A stretch of 64,000 nucleotides of DNA, from the NCBI GenBank assembly GCA_021018815.1, contig JAITYX010000046.1, positions 496,001 to 560,000 of the forward strand, in the 5' to 3' direction. The notes below the pieces were generated by a model. That model did not search any database. It had not been told where the DNA came from and worked only from the letters and a program-made list of their open reading frames with translations. A program made the position numbers and the translations under genes. Shown in pieces: positions 1 through 9,159 of this stretch (its first letter is position 1; each line of letters opens with the position of its first letter). This DNA is from Talinum fruticosum (taxonomy: Eukaryota > Streptophyta > Magnoliopsida > Caryophyllales > Talinaceae).

Positions 1-432
1 ATTATCGTGTTTTCAATTCTACATGAACTCCTCCACCTAACAATTCATACTTCAACAAGTTAAACAAAAATATGAGACAAATCGAATTGATGATAAAAAA
101 AAAAAAAAAAGCAATTTGATCCGAATGAGTGGAAACAAAATGTAATCTTATTTAAAATCGACCCGACCTAAATTCGAAACAACTCATACATATTTTACAA
201 AAAGTAAAAAAAAATTTAGGAAAACAAAATCAGTTTAAAAAGTTAAAAATTATTTCCATTGTATACTTTTTCCTTCCATTTCATTGAATAAGTAGATTAT
301 ATTCCTAGAAAAAAAAAACTGTTTTAAAATGACTGATTTATAGAAACAAATTTGCTTTAATAATTAGATTATGCAAATAAATTTCATAATTATATTATAA
401 TTAGTTTGTTTGTATAATTCTATTAAATAATT
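1..432. other. AT-rich intergenic DNA, no gene
   Basis: The stretch is made of A/T runs and short open frames without any recognisable domain, RNA or repeat structure. It is the left flank of the CACTA element that starts at 436; bases 433-435 (TTC) are that element's target-site duplication. Confidence 0.6.
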
Positions 433-445
433 TTCCACTACTACA

Positions 446-1195
446 AAAACACTATATAGCGACTGAAACTAGCGACGGAATCGAGTCCGTCGCTAATTAG
501 CGACGGAAACAGCTGACGGAATCGACATGTGTCGGATAAAACTCGTATTAGCGACGGAACTAGCGACGGAATTTAATTCCGTCGCTATTTTTGTCATTAG
601 CGACGGACCTAACGACGGAAATGGAAAAAATAGCGACGGATTTTCGGAAAAAAAAAAGTTAAAATTTTTTTTTTTTATAATTAGCGACGGAATCAGGCCG
701 TCGCTGATTCCGTCGCTATATACATTTTTTAAAATTTTTACCTTAGCGACGGAAAATTCCGTCGCTAAATGTAATTTTTAATTTTTTTTTTAATTAGCTA
801 CGGAATTTTCCGTCGCTAATTCCGTCGCTAATTCAAAATTTTTAAAATTTTCAATTTGCCGCCTATCGTAATTTGAAAAATATAAAAATTTTGAAATTTG
901 AATTAGCGACGGAAATTCCGTCGCTAATTCCGTCGCTAATCCGAATTTTCAAATTTAAATTTGCCGCCTATTTCATTTTTCAAATTTAAAAATTTTCAAA
1001 TTCTCGGTTAGCGACGGACGTTTCCGTCGCTAATGATAAAATTTGAAAAATTTTACGTTGGCGGGCTATTAAATTTTCAAATTTGTTGGAAATTTAAAAT
1101 TTTTTAATTAGCGACGGAATTTTCCGTCGCTAATTCCGTCGCTAATTAAATTTTTTAGTAGCGACGGATTAAATCCGTCGCTAATCCGTCGCTAT
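446..1195. repeat. Left subterminal repeat array of the short CACTA
   Basis: Many copies of TAGCGACGGA and TCCGTCGCTA occur in both orientations, separated by A/T spacers. Several are back-to-back, separated by only a few bases. In CACTA elements such subterminal repeats are the binding sites of the TnpA-type protein. The motif differs from those of the other two CACTA families in this window. A matching right-hand array lies at about 1803-2030. Confidence 0.85.
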
Positions 1196-1204
1196 TTTGG
1201 ATAT

Positions 1205-1379
1205 AAAATACGAACTTCAACGACACTCGGCAAACATAAGAACAAATAGAAGAGGGAGTGTGAGAGAGCGAGGGAGAGGCGAATCGCTCGTTCGCCACCG
1301 CCGCCCACCTCCGCCACCGCCGTTCGCCGCCCGCCGCCGCCGTACACGTCACCAACTAAGCACCTTTAACCTCTTGTAG
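1205..1379 (+). other. GC-rich leader-like exon with splice donor in the short CACTA
   Basis: A sharply GC-rich patch with GAGAG and CCGCCG runs sits in an otherwise AT-rich element and ends in TTGTAG followed by GTATGC, a good splice donor at 1380. Both strands are open here only because of composition, so no protein is claimed. The arrangement of a GC-rich leader, then a donor, then AT-rich intron-like DNA resembles a plant 5' untranslated exon. It may be a captured host leader or the element's own transcription start. Confidence 0.45.
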
Positions 1380-1485
1380 GTATGCTTTCTCGATCCTCCC
1401 TTATTGTTAGTTGTATTTATAATTTACTTTGTTTACTATATAATTTCACATTTTAGAGGATTTGATATAACTTATTTTGATAGGT

Positions 1486-1562
1486 ATGGTTGGAATGAGG
1501 TAGAAGATGAAGATAATGAGAAAGAGGAAGAAGAAGAGGAAAAGGAAGATGAAGAACATAAC
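1486..1562 (+). other. Short acidic coding-like stretch in the short CACTA
   Basis: After the putative intron there is a purine-rich block encoding a tyrosine/tryptophan start (YGWNEVEDED) followed by a run of glutamate, lysine and aspartate. It has no recognisable family. It might be an exon remnant of a deleted transposase or a low-complexity stretch; only the composition is certain. Confidence 0.25.
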
Positions 1563-1802
1563 TTGTGTTTGTATAATTTACTTTGTTTTCTCTTGTTTTT
1601 ATTTTCAATTAGTTTTTATGGATGTTTGAAGTTGGATTATTTATGATTTTTGTGTTTGTATATGATTTTTGTATTTGAATTAAAGTTGAATTTGATGTTG
1701 TTATGTGACCGGATTATTTTCGATTTGTATTTAATTGTAGATTTTTGTATTAACCACTCAAAACTATACAAAATTGTAATTTTTTTAAAAATTCGCTAAA
1801 AA

Positions 1803-2030
1803 TCAACGACGGAATTTTACAATTCCGTCGCTGATTATCCGTCGCTGACTGGATTAGCGACGGAATAAAATTCGTCGCTAATCGGCGACGGAATTGTAAA
1901 ATTCCGTCGCTGATTTTTAGCGACGCGAAAATCAGCGACGGAAAATTTCCGTCGCTAATTCCGTCGCTAATTTTGAAATTCCGTCGCTAAATAACGTTTT
2001 CCGTCGCTATTTCCGTCGCTATATGATGAT
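1803..2030. repeat. Right subterminal repeat array of the short CACTA
   Basis: GCGACGGA and TCCGTCGC copies recur up to the right terminal inverted repeat, in the same motif family as the left array. One copy at about 1870 lacks a base (TTCGTCGCTA). Confidence 0.85.
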
Positions 2031-2045
2031 TTTCTAGTAGTGTTC

Positions 2046-2541
2046 TCTCCTTAAATAAATTTTTATTTTAAAATATATTTCTTTCAATTTTCTTGAATAA
2101 ATAATTTGTACAAGTAGCCATTGTTTAGCTTCAACAGATCGATTTTAAACTTCATCTATGTGTATATAGTTGTCATTGATATTCATTTTATTTAAAAAAA
2201 TATCAATTTTTGCTCTAACCAAATAGTATAAACCATACACAAATAAATAACAATCCATGTAATGCACGAGTCGAAAAGCTAGTTCTTATAGAAATTTTTG
2301 ATACTTTTGGTTTAAAACATCATATATATCTTTCGTAATTGCTAATAGTGGAGCTATTTGTAGCCCAATGGTGTCCCGGGATATTGTTGTGCCCAAACAA
2401 AAAACTTATTAGTTTCCCGAAAATTAGAACACGTCCCGGACCCAGTTCAACCAAGTCCGAGTTTGAGACCGAGTATTCAATTTTTCTGCTCACCTCTACT
2501 AATAAGTGTCTTTGGTTTGGGTATAAATTGGGTATCGGAAC
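2046..2541. other. AT-rich intergenic DNA, no gene
   Basis: Nothing recognisable. A GGGT/CCCGG-rich patch around 2370-2480 resembles decayed transposon end sequence, but no terminus could be found. Confidence 0.4.
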
Positions 2542-2677
2542 ACCTATAAAAAAAGTTACAAGGACCTTAAGAATGCCCATACACATGAAGAGACATCTAT
2601 AGTTCTGAAACCTATATAAAAAGTTAAAAGGGCTTACAGAATGCCTATACACATGAAGGGACACTTATAATTCAAAT
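2542..2677. repeat. Two-copy tandem duplication, about 68-bp unit
   Basis: ACCTATA..AAAAGTTA..AGG..CTTA.AGAATGCC.ATACACATGAAG occurs at 2542 and again at 2610 with scattered substitutions. There is no coding potential. It looks like an old local tandem duplication. Confidence 0.7.
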
Positions 2678-2866
2678 TCCTAACTCCGTAACTCGGTAAT
2701 TAGCATAATGGATGTCTTTTCTAAGCCTTTTTAAGATGACATAATAGTACTTTCAAAATTTTCATTTCAATGAGATGCACAATACTTTTAAGTAGCTAAA
2801 TAATAAGAGAAAAAAGAGCTCAATTGTGAAAATTTGAAAATGGTACTCCATACAATATATTAAAAA

Positions 2867-3150
2867 GGATTATTGAATTTTAATATCCCAAACTTTCGGT
2901 CATATTGGTCATAATATTCTAAATTATCGATTGACCCTGAGCATCCCCATCTTTAACACTTATATTTTTTAATATCTCATATTTTGAAAAACTAACCTTA
3001 ATTGTTACAATTTCGAGACACTAATCAGTTCTTTTTCAAAGTATTGGATAATAAAAAAATTAGTGTTAAAGATGGGGATGCTACAAAGCTAATCAATATT
3101 TTGGAATATTATGAGTAACATGTCCCAAATTTCGGGATAGCAATAATCGT
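2867..3150. mobile_element. MITE with long terminal inverted repeats
   Basis: The left arm (GGATTATTGAATTTTAATATCCC... to GCATCCCCATCTTTAACAC at about 2950-2970) is the imperfect inverse of the right arm (GTGTTAAAGATGGGGATGC at about 3062 to ...GATAGCAATAATC at 3148). This gives arms of roughly 95 bp in a 284-bp element. ATTAAAAA flanks it on both sides (2859-2866 and 3151-3158). Arms this long point to a Mutator-like MITE, although Mutator duplications are usually 9 bp; a hAT origin would fit 8 bp. It has no coding capacity. Confidence 0.75.
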
Positions 3151-3158
3151 ATTAAAAA

Positions 3159-3589
3159 ATATCTAATAAATCATAAAATCATAAGGATAAAATCCCCCAA
3201 ATGAACAAGGGAACAAAAATAATTAGGATGACAGTAGATCAATAATATCTAGAATATAAAGGCAAATCAACAATAAAGGTAGAAATTAAGGATTTAATGT
3301 AAAAAACCCAAATTAAGATAGATCACATGTTATGACGAACACAATGAAATCTACTATATGTACCATCCAAAGTAAAAAATGTGTCTTCCTTATTCTATCA
3401 AATGCAAGGGAAGGAAAAAAGCCTTGTTCAAAAGGGAAGACCATGGCTGCCCCCTTCTCCATAATGGCGGATCTAGTGTTGTAGGAGTGGTGTCGCTTGA
3501 CACCGCTCATTTTTGAAAAAAACAATTAGATATTAAAAAAATTTATATAGACAATTTAACACCATAAGAAATTAGAAAAAGTGAGTTGG
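3159..3589. other. AT-rich DNA with a decayed repeat, no gene
   Basis: The stretch at 3460-3512 (GGCGGATCTAG ... GTGTCGCTTGACACCGCTCA) contains a small palindrome around GTGTC/GACAC and looks like a dispersed-repeat fragment. No reading frame resembles a known family. Confidence 0.35.
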
Positions 3590-3665
3590 TGTAGTTGTTA
3601 GGCTAACTCTAGGGAAGGTGTGAAGGCATGATAAAGGTCCCATGTTTGAGTCCCAGTGGTACCCT
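3588..3665 (+). repeat. Possible tRNA-derived SINE head
   Basis: GAGTTGGTGTAGTTGTTAGGC resembles an RNA polymerase III box A. About 45 bp later GTTTGAGTCCC resembles box B. The spacing is tRNA-like but the arms do not form a convincing cloverleaf, so a functional tRNA gene is unlikely. A decayed SINE or another tRNA-derived repeat is the best reading. Confidence 0.4.
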
Positions 3666-3740
3666 TTTCTTCCTTTGATTGCATTTTTTAAGTCTAAGAA
3701 TAGTTTCTCGGTCTCGTAGTTTATTTTGCCTAGACATGGC

Positions 3741-4125
3741 AATCGGGTCATTCGGTTCGGGTTAGTTCGGATTGACTTCGAGTCGATCTTATTCGGGTTC
3801 GGTTCGGTTTCGGGTTCGAGTCAACTTCGGTTTGGGTCAACTTCGGGTCAATCTCATTCGGGTTCATTCGGTTTTGGTTCGAGTTAACTTCGGTTTGGTT
3901 CAATTTTGGGTCAATTTCGTTCGGGTTCATTCGGTTTCGGTTCGGGTTTGGGTTTGGTTTGGGTTAATTTCGGATCGGGTCAACTTTGGGTCGGTTTCGG
4001 TTCGGGTTGGGTCAATGTCAATTTGGGTGAGTTTCGAGTATGATTTCGGGTTAATTTTAGATCGGGTTAAAATCAGGTCGGGCCACTTTTGGGCCGGGTT
4101 AATATTCGGTCGTGTCGTGTCGTAT
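3741..4125. repeat. Left GGGT/TTCGG subterminal array of the hAT element
   Basis: Degenerate tandem copies of TTCGGGTT, GGTTCGG and GGGTCAA cover nearly 400 bp. Long open frames rich in Arg, Val, Phe and Gly are artefacts of this repeat. Probable transposase-binding region. Confidence 0.8.
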
Positions 4126-5551
4126 CAAATGTTTTTACAAAACCTTTTTGAGTTGGAGAAAAATAAAATTTTATAAAGTTAATATATTATTAATATTAGT
4201 TTTTTTATTTTACACGTTTGTTTTTGTACAGCATTAAAAAAATACTAGTAACTTTTAAGAGATATAACTTATAAGTGTAAAAAGCAAAATTTGAATATTT
4301 GACTCTAAATTTAAAACAAGATAAACCAAGTTGATATTTCAATACGTCACATATGTATAATCCAAGTCAAACTTATTGATAAGTATCAAAAACGAAATCG
4401 CAAGACAACAACAGTTTGATAGATATAAGAGTTAGGATTAACTGAATTTACTCGATGAATTGTAATTTGTAATGAATGAATTGAATTAATGTGAACCATA
4501 ATTTGACGCTTAATTTCATACGATACCAAGTCGATTTGGTCAAATTCGAACTAGTACAATTTCAACCCGAACTTGTCTACGGACTACATAAATTAATAAA
4601 ATAAATCGAAATTGTGAGATATCGACATAATAACAATACTAATAGACTAAATGGCAATGGTTCAAATTTCTAGAATGATTATATTTGATGTTAAATTTAT
4701 AAAGATAATGTTAGAATAACTTAGATAAGTTTGAGTCGATACAATCTAAAATGATCTTGATAAATCAAAATGAAAACCGAATATTCATCGGCCACTAGTC
4801 ATAATAACCAACTAAAAAGAATATCTAGTCAGTCAGTCAATTGGTTATTGCTCAACACATAAGTACTCGACTTACGATTATCATCTTGTATTATAATTTT
4901 CCAACCAATTAATTGAAGTAATTTGAACATTAATCTAGAGCTAAATTTAATATTAATTTGGTCAAATTAAAACTAGTACAGATTAATAAAAACAGAGTTG
5001 TGAGATAGTGAGACATGGTAGTGACTACTAATTTACTAAACCAAGTCTCATTGGTATTAGTTAAGTACTTAACTTATTCATGTAATGACTATATTTAACG
5101 TTAAACGGACCCGACTTAGACAAGTTTGAGTCAATATAATCCCAAATAAACTTGCTAAATCAAAGTGAAAACTAATACAATTCGAATTGAAATTATTTAT
5201 ACAAATTAAATTACATATTGTACACATATTTTATTATTTTTTAAATTATTTATATATTTACACATATTTCATAATTCTTTAAATTACATATATATTTACA
5301 CATTTTATTATTCTTTAAATTATATATTTTACCTTCATTTTCATGAACAAAATAATAACTTATTTTGTAATGTAAATTCTCTAAACTTATTAATTAAATT
5401 AAATTAAATTCTATTAATAATATCTTATAAAGTTATAATATAAAAATTTCCAGCTTTTATTTTTTTCCTCTTATTTGTTTAACAAAAATCAAGATTTTCA
5501 TCTCTACTTCTACTCTAGTAAAAATCAAAATTTTTGTCAAAAATTACAATT

Positions 5552-5657
5552 AGATTTTGGAGGGAAAGCTCCCTCTCTTATTTTAGTTGTCAAAAAAAGG
5601 AACAAAAATAAAATAAAAAAATAAACTAGATTTTGGAGGGAAAGCTCCCTCTCTTAT
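5552..5657. repeat. 30-bp direct repeat with internal palindrome
   Basis: TAGATTTTGGAGGGAAAGCT followed by CCCTCTCTTA occurs at 5552-5581 and again, identically, at 5628-5657 inside the hAT core. Each copy carries the palindrome GAGGGA-AAGC-TCCCTC. Identity suggests a recent local duplication or a footprint. Confidence 0.85.
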
Positions 5658-5689
5658 GAGAGACTTGCCAAAAAAATGGGGGTTGGGTC

Positions 5690-6000
5690 AAATTCAAATT
5701 CGAGTCGAGTCGGGTTTGGGTCACTTTTATTTGAATTCGGGTCCGATTCGGTTCGGGTCCGATTCGGTTAGGTTCTGATTCGGTTCGGATCGTAATCGGG
5801 TCAATTATATTTCGGGTCGGTTCGATTTTGGATCGGCTCGTTTTGGTTCGGGTCCGAATCGGGTTCATTACATTTCGGGTTGGTTCGATTCGGGTCGGTT
5901 CATTTCGGTTTTCGAGTCAAAATCGGTTCAACAGTTTCGGATGTCTGTTCGGTTTGGGTTTCGGATTATTCGGGTTGACACATTCGGTTCGTGTCGGTTT
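5690..6000. repeat. Right GGGT/TTCGG subterminal array of the hAT element
   Basis: This is the same degenerate TTCGGGTC/GGTTCGG repeat as at the left end, ending at the terminal inverted repeat. No gene. Confidence 0.8.
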
Positions 6001-6019
6001 TGCCATGTCTAATTTTGCC

Positions 6020-6299
6020 TTTGCTCTCGACACTTAACCCAAAACCCTAGCACCCACCCCACGCACGCCCGTTGTCCTCCTCCTCTCCAAGCTCTCCCTG
6101 CACCAATCCATCTCCAACCTGCTGACCACCCGACGCCGGCTACTTCTCTCTCTGCCCCCTGCTTCGCTGGCCTGTTGCATTGCTGCTCGTGCTTGTGCTC
6201 GCCTTGCCTTGCGTTGCTGCTTGTTGCCAGGCACCTCTTTGGTCTATTCTTGCTTGTCGCTGCCCTTAGCTGGGAAGACTCCCTTGTTTGCTCCACTAG
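6020..6299 (+). other. C/T-rich leader-like exon with splice donor
   Basis: It starts immediately after the hAT target duplication. It contains AAAACCCTAG, a telo-box-like motif common in the 5' leaders of plant translation-related genes, and is strongly C/T-rich. It ends CCACTAG followed by GTAATT, a canonical donor at 6300. No long frame of recognisable family is present. The reading I favour is a 5' untranslated exon of an old gene or element whose promoter side was separated by the hAT insertion. No downstream exon was recognised. Confidence 0.4.
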
Positions 6300-8225
6300 G
6301 TAATTAATTTAATTTTCTCATGAAAATTTAATATAGAGATTTATTTTCTAAATTGAATTCTATCATTTCATAACATATTTTTTGTTTTATTGAATTTAGG
6401 TTTGTGAATTAAGTGTTGTTTTAGATTTTTATAGATTGTAATTATGGATTGTTTTGTTTGATTGTTAGATTTGATATTGTTGTTGGATAGATCCATAAGT
6501 TACCCCATGGTAATGAAATGTAAATTTGAGTTTGTGAAGAAGAATGCAATTTTGATTCAAATTGAGTAATTTTGAGTTTGTAAAATAATTAAATGTAAGA
6601 CTTTTATACAATAAAGAATGCAATTTTATTCAAATTGAGTAATGTTGAGCTTGTAAAATAATCAAATGTAAGACTTTTATAGAATATAATTTGGAATTTA
6701 AGAGTTTTTAAATGACGCTGTTATTACTTATTTGAGGATTATCTTTTCAAAATTGTAGACAATGAAAATATCATGCTTCGGTTTCATAATATGAAACCTC
6801 GTTGAGGGCAATAATAATTTATTAGTTGTTTAATTTTATTTCACAATTATAATGTATTAGTTATTTTATTTTATTTTTAGTATTTCGAATCTAAAAAAAC
6901 AACTTTCGTAATATTTTCTTTAATTTTATTTTAAAATTATAATGTATTAGTTGTTCCTAACTATAATAGGAAACTACTAAATACAAATAGGAAATAGATT
7001 TTGTTCAAGTGTAAATTGGTTCAGAATATCATAAAAAAATATATTTTTTACAATACACTTGAACTTAATTTTGGAACACACCCAACATAAAAAGAAGTTT
7101 AAAATATTTACAAGAATAAATAATAAGGCCACCTTGTAACTTAGCTTATATTATATTCGATTTGAGGGGAACAAAATTAATACCCATTTAAGGATAATCA
7201 ATCGTATATATAATCGTTGTAAATATTATAACTCCACTGATTATTTACATATTGATCACTTTCCTCAATAGAACCGATCAAACTCAATTGATCACTTTCC
7301 CCAATAGAACCGACCAAACTCAAATCCTAAGTAACGTCGAATATTCTTCAGGAAAATATTTAGTGGAAGACTAGCAAGTTTATGAGGTTGGACTTAAAAT
7401 TGATGTACTTGCTTTCTTATATGCTTGCTCCACTCCTTCCTAAATGATAAAATATCGAGCCTAATACGGTTCTTTATAAGTTATAATTTTTTTTATTACA
7501 AAAATTTTAAAAATACTATAATATAATTATAATATAATAAAGAAAGAAAGAATTGAACCTGAGATACAACTTACTCGCAATCTTTATCTTGACTCTTGAT
7601 CATTAAATAGAACTCCATTAACTTTAAAAAGTATGTTTCATGTGACAGAATCTAACAATTCTTCTATAAAAAGTATGCCTCTCAAAGACATCAACAAAAC
7701 ACAAGTACGTGTCAGGTGTTAATTAGCATATCATTCTTGATGAAATTTAAATATAACCTTAAAACATCACGTCTTATTGATAGGAGGAATATTATTAACC
7801 TCTGACAGTAATCATAAGCCTATTGGTTCGACGTACTCAAAGGGAAATATTGGATACCGCTTTAAGACAATGGATTTAATTTGCTCTTTGTTGGAAATGA
7901 GGGTATCATTTAAAAACAAAAAAGAAATTTTAACAGATTCATGACTACATTGACAATAACGAGAAAGGAGCTAGCTAGCATCTATAGTTTGTCTCACTTT
8001 TTGACTCATCATCGGTAGGTTCCAATAAAAGCAATAAAAAAACAATTGGTCCAGCATAATAAATAAACAAAGTTTCATTCAAGCCCAGCTATTATTGTTT
8101 CGGCTTTTCATGTAATTGAATTGGCTTTTTTTCGCTTTGTGAATTATCTTCTTATGAATCATTTATTGATTATTTAATAAAATGAAATATTAATGATGGA
8201 TTCAGAAATATTTTATAATCATATA
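6300..8225. other. AT-rich intron-like or intergenic DNA
   Basis: No coding region or complete element was recognised. The composition fits either a large intron following the donor at 6300 or ordinary intergenic DNA. It contains the 36-bp tandem duplication listed separately. Confidence 0.45.
7251..7322. repeat. Perfect-register 36-bp tandem duplication
   Basis: ATTGATCACTTTCC..CAATAGAACCGA.CAAACTCA is present at 7251-7286 and 7287-7322 with two substitutions. No coding meaning is apparent. Confidence 0.85.
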
Positions 8226-8229
8226 TAGA

Positions 8230-8390
8230 CCTGTAAATTCGGACGAGCGAGTTAAATACAGATTAAGTGTATTCAAGTTCGGGTAAAATAAGGGTCAAGT
8301 GTATTTCGATTTGGATAAAATACGAGCAATCGTATATCGGGTTATACGGGTTTCGGGTTATACGGGTTTCGGGTCAACCCAACGGATCAC
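8230..8390. repeat. GGGTT-rich degenerate repeat patch
   Basis: Degenerate GGGT/TCGGG sequence includes a near-perfect 17-bp tandem (CGGGTTATACGGGTTTC) at about 8337-8371. It resembles hAT subterminal sequence and begins with TAGACCTGTAAATTCGG at 8226, but no matching opposite end was found. A similar patch lies beyond the CACTA insertion at 18600-18745. Confidence 0.5.
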
Positions 8391-8569
8391 TAGCGCCTTT
8401 TTATCAGTTATTTTTCTTTTTTAATTATAAAATTTAACATATTTTTGCTTAAAATTGTCCATAATTCAACAAAAAGTATAATATTTGTATTTTCTAAAAA
8501 ATATCAAAAAATATTCAAAACTTTGATTATAATATTTGTGTGAACACTACAAGTAAAACAGTAAATTAG

Positions 8570-8835
8570 CGTCGGACAAAATCGGACTCCAAATCCGGAA
8601 AATCCGACGCTAAACGTCTTTAGCGTCGGATTAGAGTCGGATAAAATTCGACGCCAAAGACCTCGACGCTAAAAATTTTGCATCGAATTTAGCGTTGGAC
8701 ACAAATCCGATGCTAATTTCCCTTTCTTTTTTCAGCCCCTGCTTCATTTTAACGTCGGATTTTGTGTTTAGCGTCATCTTTTTGACTCAAATAGCGTCGG
8801 ATTTTGTGTGCGACGCTAAAATCCGACGCTAAATG
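8570..8835. repeat. Left subterminal array of the 9.3-kb CACTA
   Basis: Repeated AGCGTCGGA and TCCGACGCT motifs, several diverged (for example TCCGATGCT), are clustered next to the terminus. They are probable TnpA-binding sites. The matching right array is at about 17645-17835. Confidence 0.85.
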
Positions 8836-9159
8836 TTCCATTATTTTGCCGGAGCTTTTTTACATTTGCTATTCCCTTTTACATATATTTCCTGCAAAAC
8901 ATTTACATAAAATTCGACTTCTTCTCTACACAAGTAATACACGAATACATAAATACATTGTGATTCATTCTTTGCACAATCATCCACAAACCACCAAGTA
9001 TTCATCATCCTAACAACGAACATTCGCAACAGCTTTATCCAACAAATCGGTTCAAAGTTCAACAAATCAATTCAACAAACAAACCAATTCAAAGTTCAAC
9101 AAACAAACCATGCTAAGAAATTAGTTAAAACCCCCGGACATCCTATCAACTTCGTGATT

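Larger units (their letters stand above)
436..2042 (+). mobile_element. Non-autonomous CACTA (En/Spm) element, 1.6 kb
   Basis: The left end reads CACTACTACAAAA and the right end is the inverted form (CACTACTAGAAAA on the minus strand). The 3-bp flanks are identical, TTC at 433-435 and TTC at 2043-2045, which is the duplication size of the CACTA superfamily. Both subterminal regions are packed with TAGCGACGGA and its complement, often in facing pairs that could form hairpins. No transposase domain is present, so the element would depend on a partner in trans. A GC-rich leader-like exon and a short acidic coding stretch lie in the middle, so it may be transcribed rightwards. Ends and duplication are seen directly; the non-autonomous status is inferred from the missing transposase. 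Confidence 0.93.
3731..6011. mobile_element. Non-autonomous hAT element, 2.3 kb
   Basis: The left end TAGACATGGC (3731-3740) is exactly inverted at the right end (GCCATGTCTA, 6002-6011). The element is flanked by a perfect 8-bp duplication ATTTTGCC at 3723-3730 and 6012-6019, the hallmark of hAT transposition. Each end is followed inward by a degenerate array of TTCGGGT/TCGGTTCGGG sequence, a common subterminal pattern in plant hAT elements. The AT-rich core has no transposase, BED finger or hATC domain. All boundaries are read directly from sequence. Confidence 0.95.

Noticed and set aside
446..2030. Regularly repeated GCGACGGA motifs, superficially like a CRISPR array
   Set aside because: The motifs occur in both orientations with irregular spacing and sit inside a CACTA element with a verified duplication.
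3588..3665. Functional tRNA gene
   Set aside because: Box A and box B resemble tRNA promoters, but no anticodon stem or acceptor stem pairs convincingly.
3741..4125. Interstitial telomere-like sequence
   Set aside because: The repeat is TTCGGGT-like and degenerate, not TTTAGGG, and sits inside a hAT element with clear ends.
3741..6000. Long open frames through the TTCGGGT arrays
   Set aside because: They translate to simple Arg/Val/Phe/Gly repeats and are explained by hAT subterminal DNA.
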